A stretch of 64,000 nucleotides of DNA from Bombyx mori (Eukaryota > Arthropoda > Insecta > Lepidoptera > Bombycidae): assembly GCF_030269925.1 (NCBI RefSeq), contig NC_085116.1, positions 16,306,001 to 16,370,000 on the forward strand, given 5' to 3'. The notes below the pieces were generated by a model. It was given only the letters and a program-made list of their open reading frames with translations. It was not told the DNA's origin and ran no database searches. The translations under genes were made by a program, and so were the position numbers. Positions 50,801 to 62,800 of the stretch are shown in pieces (within the stretch, counting starts at the first letter, position 1; each line of letters starts with the position of its first letter).

Positions 50801-53800
50801 GGTGGGGTGTGACTATTGTACCAAAGGCGTCTATAACTCACGCAGCGTCCGTGTGCAATCTTTAACCTAGTGCCCTCTACTAAGCGCGCGGTCAAAATGG
50901 CATAGATACTAATACCACAGGTTTATTGAAGTGCCAAGGCCGGGGTTTTCTAACACCGCTGCACGCACTTTTTTATATTTATTGCTTAGATGGGTGGAGG
51001 AGCTCACAGCTCACCTGGCTACAGGAGCCTATAGACATCTACGACGTAAATGCGCCACCCACCTTGAGATATAATTTCTAAGGTCTCAAATATAGTTACA
51101 GCGGCTGCCCTATCCTTCAAACCGAAACGCATTACTGCTCCATGGCAGAAATGGGCAGGGTGGTGGTACCTACCCGTGCGGACTCATAAGACGTCCTACC
51201 ACCAGTAAAAATCCACATCCTGCCTCATAGGTAAAGTACTCTGATCGTAACTACCCTGAATCATTAAGTTATAACTTTATTCATGCCAGCAAAATCTACG
51301 TTCCTCGAATATATTTGTTTCCCTCGGGTGGATAGACTCTTCAGAAGCAATTGTCTCGTTAACTATGCATTTATTTATGATTTACGTCATCGTCCCCAAG
51401 TTGAAAATGCGCGAATTTGAATCATTAAAGCGTGTTCTTATCGCGTAATGTGATGTGCGAATCAGCTAAATCGTGGTCCATTCGTGTCCAAATACATTTT
51501 AAGGACAAGCGTTATGTTAAAGCGCGCATTTTGTGAGCTCAATAAAACGACTGCGGTGCTCGACTCGTAGCTTCGACGGACGTACCTCAACAGGTTTCTG
51601 TTACACCAGATCCCACAAACAAAAGAAAGAAGAAATTAAAAACACGTAGAAATAATTGGTAGCACACACAAAAAACAAGGACATAGAAGAAAATTGAAGA
51701 AGCAGTTTACGTAAGAACCAAGTAGATGATGACCGAGCCAAAGCTCGGTATTTTTTTTTTATAACGCCTTCTTGTTGTGTCTTTAAAGCAGTTAGTTGCT
51801 CTCAATTATGAATAATAGTATTATTCATATTCAGGAAGAGTCATAAAGTTGATTATCGATAAAGTTGATTATTTATTGAAAACACGAATAAAACAACAAT
51901 TTTATGAAAATCGTTGGAGCCGTTTCCGAGATTCAGATTGCAGATACAAGAATTTCTCGTTTAAAGGTATAAGATAATGACTGACGGACTTCACGTCTGA
52001 TCGACATTGGAGATGCAACGCGTCAGCTGATTTAAATCTTAGTACATTGCGTGTAATGGAAAATAGCTTTTTAACTTTTAAAATGGTTCGCTTCGTTGCA
52101 GAAAAAGACAGAGTATTAACCCTAACCAGTGCGACTTATTGATTTTTGACCTTTGCAAGCACTTTAATGACCTTACCTCCACAACTAGTTTGAAAATGAA
52201 CTAAGTCTCATGTCTGATTCATATAATTCTTGCTTTTACGATTCTGGATTATTACTTACTAATAAAGTAATAAAAAAAATACATGTGTGCAATTCACACG
52301 TGGTAGAAGTGAAACCCTTAAAAAATTAAAATACAATTATCCTAAATGTCTAAGTACATATATGTAAAATTTTGTCATTAGTAAATAAAATTGTAAATCA
52401 TCTTTTATAGTATGAGGTAGCGCCTTCTGTGAATTGATATTTTAACTTCACGTATAATATAATCCTAAATTAAAATTCACTACAAGAGGTTTCATACACA
52501 CGTTAGTATTAAAACAATCTCATAGATGGCGCTGTATTAAAAAACTTTCCATGGACTTATTTTTTCGTTTCATCGAGTTTGAAATCACAACGATTCTAAA
52601 GAAGTTTCACTTAAAAAATTGAACATCCCACTGAAAGTTTAATGAAATTTAACCGTAAAAGTGTTTCTAATCACGACTAGTGATTGGCTACAATTGGTAA
52701 GTTGATAGTGTTACCTGAAAGTGTTGTTGAAAGAGTGCATTTTCCCGCCATCGAGCGATATGTCCTCCTGTGAATTGTTGGAGGTCGTCGAACCCGCGGC
52801 GAAACTCTTCGCTATGGGCTTCTTCACGTAGGGCGGGTCGTACTTTCTCGACGTGCTCTTTTTCCTAGCGGGCAGGCGTGGCGTAGGAACGCACACTCAG
52901 ATCAATCGATTAAGTTTACAATATCGATAATAAAGGGCAAATTACAGCAATAAGTTTTTTTTTTATAGGAATTCTAATTTCGAAATTGAAAAATGAGGAC
53001 GGTATTATTTATTTTAAGCCATGAAACATGTTTTTTTTTGTAATGATCTTTAATTTACTGCTTCGCGAATAAATTATGATCGAGACGGTATATTAGATAC
53101 TGTGGTATATTCACAACCATGAGTAATGCTGTCAGAAAAAAAGCTTAATAAATTAAATACTTTTTAACGCGCTTTTATTAGCTCGGTATATTTATCTGTT
53201 TGTTTGTATATCACGAAATCTTTGATATATTTGTTTTATAAGTTCGTTCCAACAAAAAAGGTGAAATTGATTGTTAGTTCCATTTACTATGTATTTAAAC
53301 GAGTATTTTTAGGTATTTAAATAAAATATATTATTTGAATTTATTATCTAAAGTTTTTATTATTATTTTAACATATTTTTATTTTGCTAACGGTACTTTT
53401 TTAGTTTATCGAAGCGCGATAACAGAAAAGGCGATGTGACGATGAATTGAAGGCAAGATGACTCTGTTTCATAATTTCGCCGTCCGTCCTCAAAATTCAT
53501 ATTTTAGCAATTTATTGAATCTTCAAAAGCAAAGACTGGCGCTATTGGATATCAGATACTATTTCAAATTCAATTTCAAAGATTGCTTAAAAATCGATAT
53601 GGATAATTTAAATATTAAATTGTTCTTTTCGTTTCATTCCTCATGGGAATTTAATGTTATGGAGTTAGTTGTTTAGAAATTGAGATTAGCTTACGTGCTT
53701 AAGAGTCTTTCCAGCAATTTTTGGTTACGTTATGCTTAAAGTTTTGCTCGATTGAGCTTCGCGTGGAAGATTCCAGCAGTGTTTTAAGAGGAATGATTTT

Positions 53801-56800
53801 GAGAACATTTTATTGCCAGTTGGCTGTTTGTTTAATAACTTTTGAATGTATAAATTTCATTACTGCTGCTACCTTAACGTCAATTATTTCTGTGTTCGTA
53901 AATTATTGTTGTTTTGCTGGAAAAACTCCGTTGTTCTTAAATTTAACATTAGGCGTTGCTAACTAGACAGACAGCTGCTCGAAAGAAGAATCCGTGCATC
54001 GCACATTCGCTTCTCGTGCAAAAGATCAGTAGAATTGAGTGGTAGATAGTGGTAGTGATGGTGACAAGTCGAGCGTTCTATATCTTCTCGTGTACGTACC
54101 TCGGCGCTGCGTTATTACCGTCCGTTAGTACAGCACTAGTGGCTGTTAGCTGTTAGTTCGCGGCTAGCACAACGTTAGTCGGCTGTTAGTAGAAGATATA
54201 GAAGCGAACGCGCCGCCGGGCTGTCAAGGTCCGCCCGGCGACGCGGACTCCGACCAAGAAAGGAAACGAAAACGAGTCACAGTTCACATAAAGCCAATGC
54301 ATACATCCAAGAGCCCAGAATCTTAAGGGTTTAGTCGAGGTATCTCGAGTTGAACGAGGAAAGCCCTGTCGGCATGCAGCGAGGCCGGCGCGACACAGAA
54401 CCACAGATCAAATGCAGTTGTGGCGCGTCGAGGCGGCGCAGGCCCGCACCGGCGCGCCACCCGCCAACACTAGCTCTACGACCACAAACGTAACCAACAC
54501 AAACGTTCAAAACAAAAACCCAATCGCCGACGTAAAAATGAACAGAAACACCAACTTCTAAACGTCTAAATAAACATACAAGTGATACGAAGGTGACGAT
54601 TTAAATTTCTTCTCAAAGACTACCTTTGGTCTGTTTTCTGCTCACTAACCTTAGGCACAGGGAGAAGTTTTTGTGTACTACGACTGACCTGTAGCAGAGA
54701 GCGCTCAGGGCAAATACTATGAATACCCCCCCTACCACAGACATGAGGACCGCCACGAGGAACACCGTGTTCGAGCCGTGGTAGTTCTCTGCGCCCAAAG
54801 AAAAGGGTGTGAGTCGAGCGACGCCCTCGCACTGGAGCTCTCTCCAAGTGCGGGGGGGTCGCTCGGGCCCGGGGCGGGGGCGCCGGCGCCGCGGGGTCTC
54901 GCGCGAGGTCACAGGCACGACAAGACACGACAAGACACGACACGACACGACAGGCAGTGCGACAACACCGAGTTACCGGCTGTTACCTGAAGCAGTAAGC
55001 CATCCAGGCGAACCCCACGAACACAGAGAGGACGACCGCGAGCAACAAAATCACCATGTTCATGGTGCTCATCTTATTCCCTTCGTGTTCACCTGTAACG
55101 AGATGGGTCCCGCGCGTTAGTGCGCCGGCGCCGCCCGCGCTATCACACACCAGCTCCGAGCAATGCCTTTGGCTCACAACCAGGCATTCAAACAACTAAC
55201 CAAGTGGCGATAACTGTATAAATGACGCGATGTTCAATGTTTTCTTGAGCGAGTGTTTTAAACGCGACGCGATCAAGCTATTTTTATTGATTTTGAAAAG
55301 CAGTGCTCGGATCTGTACAGCCAATTACACGATAGTAAGTAGGGGGAATATTAATAGGAATTCGTATGAGTAACCTGAAAATATAAATATTAATTAATCA
55401 GTTCGTACGTTAGTTGTACGTTCGTTTTCTTTTCCCAAATGTAAGCATCTGTGACACTTTCTGCGAAATACTGGATGCAATGGATCTTATTATTGCTTTC
55501 AGAGGTACTTTTAAAAGTTAAAAGTCTATTTAGAGGTAACATTTAACAACATATTTACTGTCTTCAAAAAGAGACTAAATTACGGTCCTTCAGTTGATAA
55601 GTGGTTACCAAAATACGTATCGAAGAACTTCAATCAATTTGCATCGTTCCGTTTCCGGGTTTCTAATCTAGAGGCTCCGATACTGGGATGGACTCACCAT
55701 ACGGTGTTTCCTTTTTGGTCATGTTGTATGCTGCTTTCGTGGCGTTCTCTGGTACGTAGGGAGTCGGCGAGGGTGGGAGGGCGTCGTGCTGTGAACAATC
55801 TGGACCCGTCCAGCCTCGGTTGCAGACGCACTTGTTTAGGTTCGAACAAATCTGGAATAGACGGACACATTTTTATATTATTATTATATAGAGAGAGGAC
55901 CCTATGGTAATTTTAATATTTATTTATTACATAGATGGGTGGATGAGCTCACACCCCCCCTGGTGTTAAGTGGTTACCGGAGCCTATAGACATTTACAAC
56001 GTAAATGCCGCCACCCACTTTGAGATATGAGTTCTAAGGTCTCAGTATAGTTACAATGGCTGCCCCACCCTTCAAACCGAAACGCATTACTGCTTCACGA
56101 CAGAAATAGGCGGGGTGGTCCTACCTACTCATGCGGACTCACAAGACGTCCTACGATTCAGGTCTAGACTAGACCATTTCTGCCATGAAGCAGTAATGCG
56201 TTTCGGTTTGAAGGGCGGGGCAGCCGTTACGTTGTACTGTTAAAAGTGAGACCTTACAACTCATGTCTCAAGGTGGGTGGCAGCATTTACATATGTCTAT
56301 GGGCTCCGGTAATCACTTAAGATCAGGTCAGCCGCGAGCTCGTCCAAGCAATAAAAAAAAACTCAACCGATAAACAAAGAATAAGATTTGGCACGTATTT
56401 AATTACTTATTACAATAAGAATAAATTGTTATGTACATGTTAAATTAATGTTGATTCGATGATAGCTTTCGATTTATTGTCAGTAGTTGCAATGTTAAAA
56501 TTGCAAATTAATGAAACAACAATTCGGGACTGCAGTACGAATTTACAAAATTTTCCTCTGGATGCTAATAAAATTATCAAAGAGTTCGTCCGTAATGTTC
56601 TCGCGTCCGTGTCTTAAGAGGTAGCGTTTGTCGTTATGAGTATTGTTACAGTGGATTCTAGTTATATTTTATAAGCTATTTAATTACCGTATTTTTTTAT
56701 TAATTGCAAAAATTATAATGTAATCTACAATAATAGGATCATAAAATTCGTATTTTTGTCAACAACAACAACGTTTTTTTAGCCGTTTATCATCTGCGAA

Positions 56801-59800
56801 AGAGTGCGAGTGTGAAAATATATAATTGAACGTGAATTGCGGAACGTGGCTTCCCGAGTGTTCAAAACTTCATTTTTATTCAGTATTTTCAGCCGCTTTA
56901 TTTCCACATTATTACATTTCACGTCAGTTCATTTAACTTAGTTTTATCTTATAATCAATTTCAGATAGGAAGCGTTCCAATTCATTTTTCGTATGGCAAA
57001 GTATTTGATAAAAAAACAAATATTTGACCCAAAGACAATCATAAGCTAGTTTACTCCATTAAAACGTGCTTGTGTAAGCGATTATAAAAAGTATTTTGCA
57101 TTACATAAAATACAACACAATTTTTTTAACTCATGTCACCAACTACTGTTTTTCTTCCTTGAAGGCTAGTATTATTCGTTGAGAATTAACAGTATCAACA
57201 TTGGCTATTTAGAAAACTATTGTAGTAATATATCGGAGTATATCCGGCGACTAAGCTCATTGTTGTAAATTCGAAATTAGGGGTCTTCAATTTTTATATC
57301 AACTTATGGCATAACTGATCATCATCATCATCATAAAAATAAAATACAATATTTAATCGCTATCGCCTGTAACTTGACCCAATGCCAGCGTCGGATTAAA
57401 ACAGTCTCCCGTCATAATTAACGAGGTCTAAATTGCAGTCGAACGAACCAATTACAAATGATCGAATTGCAATTCGATTCTCCTCATTACATTCACCCTT
57501 GAATAGTATCGTTACGAGGTGAGGTCCGGGATAAAATAATGGGGGTTAAAGTGTGAAATAGCCGTTCTATTGTAATAGGTACTCCGAATTGACATAGAAC
57601 GCTCATGGTTTGAGACTTTAGAGTGAAACTTTTTTCTAACGGTACCTATGAGGTTCTTCTTTTAAAATGTTAAAAAGTTTAGTTTTACTGGCGGTAGGAC
57701 CTCCTGTGAGTCTGCATGGGTAGGTATCACCACCCTGCCTATTTCTGTTGTGAAGCAGTAAAGCGTTTCAGTTTGAAGGGCGGGAACTTATATCTCAACG
57801 TGCGTGGCGCATTTACTATGGGCCAGATGGGCTGTGAGCTCGACACACATCTAAACAATAAAACAAAAAGTGTACAACATTCGATTATCGACTTTCAGTT
57901 GGGTTTTTTTTCAGTACAAATCGGCAATTTCATACTTTAACGTCTAGTATCAACCAAATCAATTTTAACCAAAAGGCATGTTTTATGAGGGTTTTCTGAA
58001 AATCAAAATCATAAAAGTAGTCTGAGAATATCGATACCCACTAGTATCACCATATCGCTAGAACAAACTAGATTGAACTGGAATTTACCCACTGAGTTTC
58101 TCACCGGATCTTCTCAGTGGGTCGCGATTCCGATCCGGTGGTAGGTTCTGCGAAACACTGCTCTTGCTAGAGCTAGTGTTACCAAATTCTTTCAGGTTGA
58201 GCCCTTGAATTCACCTACCCGTCCGCGCGTAGTTGGATTAGCCCTTTAGGCTACCAGCAAATAAGCAGGGGAAAAAAAGCGCTGTAATCTTCCTCTGGTA
58301 TTGCTGCTGTTCGCTTCGAATTGCGAATACCAGTAAATGTAAATATATTTAATAAAACGCGTTTAAATATTTGTCGACTAGCTGACCTTGCAGACTTCGT
58401 AGTGCCTCAATCGATAAAGAAAAGGCCTAAAGTTTTGTATAAAATAAACTTAAAACAAACAAAAGGAATCCGTCCAACGGGGGACACATCAAAGGAAAAA
58501 CAAAACTGTTATTTTTATTGAAATCCGAGCATTTTCATATTTATCTACCTTTTAAACTTTCTCTGGACTTCCACAAATAAGTCAAGACCAAAATTAGCCA
58601 AATCGGTCCAGCGGTTCTCGAGTTTTAGCGTGACTAACGAACAGCAATTCATTTTTATATATATAGATAGAAGGTAGATAGGTTATTTGATCCAAGAAAT
58701 AATTTTGAAAGCACTTTCTAGTGCATGCGAATAGTTTAATATTTATTGAGGCTTACGTTCCACCTCTGTGCAGAGAGAGTCGAACAACACGGAGTCGAAG
58801 TTCAATTGGATCAGAGTAATAGCGGTTTCACTCTTACAAGAGAAGACTTTATGTCTATGCCATTATGTAGCAAATTTCATTGTAGGGAACACTGGAAACC
58901 TTTCAAACCTAAACGCAAGATGGCCCCTTGCAAAATTAAGCGTGGCACTTGAAGTATAAAATATAATTGAGGTAGCCCACTGAAGTATGAAACCTATGGA
59001 AATGAAACGTCAACAAAAAATGCGTGTCACTGTGACGTCATCTGGCCGCTAAACATGGCGGTTTTAGTGCTGCCTAGAAGATTTTAATGTTGTTAGGTTT
59101 TATCGATAAACGTTCTTGGCTCATTTTATTTTAAATAAATTTTAAATAAATTAAATAAAAAAATTAAATAATTAAATAAATTTTAAATAAATAGATGATG
59201 ACCGATGATTTTTTTTGACAACGCCATCTTGTGTCTTTAAAGCGGTTAGTTGCCCTCAATTAAGAAAAATAGTATTATTATTCGCCAATAGATGTCGGGA
59301 AGGGTTGAATATTGAAAACACGAATAAAACAACATTTTCTGAAAAGAAATCGTAGCTAGATCGATTTATCGCCCCCCAAAATCCCCTGTATACTAAATTT
59401 TATGAAAATCGTTGGAGCCTTTTCCGAGATTCAGATTATATACATATATATTAATATACAAGAATTGCTCGTTTAAAGGTATAATGTATTGTTGAGTATT
59501 AATTATTTGTAGAATTTATTCTTTAATAGGAAGTAAATATGGTATTAATGAGGTAGCCACATTGAATTATTGACAAGTGCATGTCAATGACCGAAGCTGC
59601 GTACGCGAATGACATTTTTAATTAAACATTGAAACAATTACGTGCTGTATTGAAACAAGCCGTGAATGATATATGTATTTGTTTTGCTTGAATCGTTTTG
59701 GGTCCCTCATAGCGGTCTGTGGGAATTGAATGCGAGTTTTAATTTACGATTTTTGTATTTTGAATAGATGAAATGAATGAAAAGTACATTACATACATTT

Positions 59801-62800
59801 ATCTAGGATCTTCTTGGCTTCATTTATTACCGGAGCTGACAGAGAACACATTGTGAAGACGTGCTGTTGAAGTTTCTATTGTATTGTTTTTTTTTTCCTA
59901 CCTATACTTTTTTATTGCTTAGATGGGTGGGCGAGCTCACAGCCCAGGTGTTAAGTGGTTACTGGAGCCAATAGACATTTACAACGTAAATGCGCCACCC
60001 ACCTTGAAATATAAGTTCTAAGGTCTCAAGTATAGTTACAACGGCTGCCCCACCCTTCACGGCAGAAATAGGCATGGTACCTATACGTATACCCTGGTAG
60101 CCTAAGGGGGTATTCACGCAGGCGGGTAGGTGAGCTCACGGTCTGAACCTCTCTCTCAATTTGGTAACAGTAGCTATAGCAAGAGCAATGCTTCGCTGAA
60201 TATACAGCTAGATTGGAATCGCAACCCACTGAGAAGATCCGACGAGGAATTCAGGGGGTTGAGCTTTTGGGCAAAGTTGCACGTCAAACTTTTCGACGTT
60301 TTCGACGTTAACGATGGACCGATGCTTGGAGAGTCTAAAAGCATCGAGAGTGTATGAATAAAAGCATTTCACAAGGCATGTTTTGGGCGATGGCGGTTTT
60401 GCGTTGCCCATAGCCTGGGTCGGATATGAAGTTGGAGTCAGTCACGATTAGGGGGTCATCGTGACACGCTGCTTTTTCAACGAGTGGGGAGAACCGTTCC
60501 TATGATTATAATTCTTTTTTCAATGACTCGATAATTTTATTTGTGCCTTACCCAATAAAGTCATTATCAAGATAAGGCGCATCCTTTATCTATACTAATA
60601 TATAAATCTATTGTGGTTTTTACGGATGTTCCGTTATAAATCTGTGCAATAATCTTATACCTTTAAACGAGCAATTCTTGTATATTAATATATAATATGT
60701 ATATAATCTGAATCTCGGAAACGGCTCCCAACGATTTTCATAAGATTTAGTATACAGGGGACATCGGGAGCGATAAATCGATCTAGCTATGATTTATTTT
60801 CAGAAAATGTTGTTTTATTCGTGTTTTCAATAATTAACTCTTCCCGACATCTATTGGCGAATAATAATACTATTTTTCTTAATTAAGGGCAACTAACCGC
60901 TTTAAAGACACAACAAGATGGCGTTATCAAAATCTCGGTCATCATCTAGTGTTAATTTTAAATGCCCAGCGAAGCGGACGGGTACAGCTAGTCTCAAATA
61001 ATCCGGTACAGCTTCGGCACGATTGTTTTCGTTATCGATAACGTTTCTCTCGCATTTCGAATAATCGTAATGCGAACGTAAACTAGAAACAATTTAGCGA
61101 GCGAACAGTTCGTGGAAATCCGTACAAAAGCTTAAAGGAAAAATTGAATAGCGCGCTCGGTGCCCCGGCACTCAAACTATTAAAAAGTGCCTTGGCGCTT
61201 CCTGTTGCCTTACTTTTAAACTATTTCCGTGCATTTTATGAAGTTCCCTCCCGTATTTTATGCGCAGTATAGTTGTTTTGTTTATGCAAACTTGTGCAGC
61301 GCGATACTCGTGTCGGACATGTTCGAGAAAGAATCTACTAAGCTACGATTTACGCGAGAAGTTTTTCTGAAAACATTTATTGTATGTGAAGTGTGATGGA
61401 CGGACTTTATGTGGTGCAGTCATATTCTTAATATCGCGTACGACAGTTTGGAGTTCCACTTTAATGTATTCTGTCTCAGTAAGATGTACCTCGGATAATA
61501 ATAAGTCACAGTAAACCGTGTAACTATAATGAGACCTTACAACTCATATTTCAAGGTGTATGGCGGCATTTACGTTGTAGATGTCTACGTGCTCCGGTAA
61601 TCACTTACCAGGTGGGCTGTGACCTCGTCGGCCCATCTATGCAATAAAAAATAAAAAAATCTTAACCGGATATAATCTAAGAGCACTTTTAGTGCATACG
61701 TAAATTTGTTTTATTTATCATTTTCTTCCCTTTTAATGTCGTATTATGTTTTACTTTTTTATTTATTTAGTATTGATAAGTGTAATTTGGTTCAGTTTTA
61801 AAACCCTCCTTCAAATAATTCCATTGTTCATCTAGATATGTTATACACAGACGTATATATTTTAATAGGCAGCAGCTTGGCTTTGCCCCTGGCATTGCTG
61901 AAGTCCATGGGCGACGGTAACCACTCACCATCAGGTGGGCCGTATGATCGTCTGCTTACAGGGGCAATAAAAAATAAAAAAGTCGTTATACCGAACCCGT
62001 CTCCGGCATGTCTACATTACCTGTCGATAAATTGTTTTGTTTTAGAAATGAAAATATTGACACTCACCCCTCGGGCTGAGCACTCGTGGTTGTTGTGGTC
62101 CGTTGGGCACTTGGTGTGGTCGATGAAAGGGAATATAGAGGTGCAGGTCTGGTTGACGCAGACGAGGTTGTCGCCGCACGGGGTTCCATCCCTGACCAGC
62201 CCTAAGGGAGCGATCTCCGAGTGCTTCGGTAGACCAGTCGTTGCTCTGGAGTCAATGAAAAAGAATATTGCAGAATATGCATAAAGACATACAGTATTTT
62301 TATTTTTTATTTCTCGCCTTAGTGGCAAATGATGATGGGTACAATTCAAGCTATTTAAATTAGATTCCCAAGAGAATTAATCGGTTTTTAGATATTCTTT
62401 TAGATAATTTATCTAAGAATTATACTTAAATTCGATACTAGAGATAAACCATGAATTGAACAAGGATCCACATTCAAGATGTTTTTGGAAACGGAATCTT
62501 TTGTCTAAATTTATCTGCATGCACTAAAAATAATAAATTCAGATTTGATTCGTTTATTTTTATCTCTCTCTCTCTCTCTTTCTTCCCAGCTATTTATCTC
62601 ACATAGTGGTGGGTCAGCTTTCCTCACTTTACTCCTCCACTTCGCTCTATCTTCGACATCCTCGTCAGCAACATTGCATTCCCTTTTGTCCATCAGCACT
62701 ACATTCTTCTGCTTTGTCTTGTATGCATTTATTTTTATGATAGAATCGAAATTTTTTTTTTTGTTATTGGTACTCTTAAGCACTATAACTCACTTGCACT

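Noticed and set aside
54895..54955. GACAC-type repeat between the two TM exons as a splicing switch
   Set aside because: The CACGACAAGA units are a simple repeat; position is suggestive, but nothing in the sequence shows pairing with a splice site.
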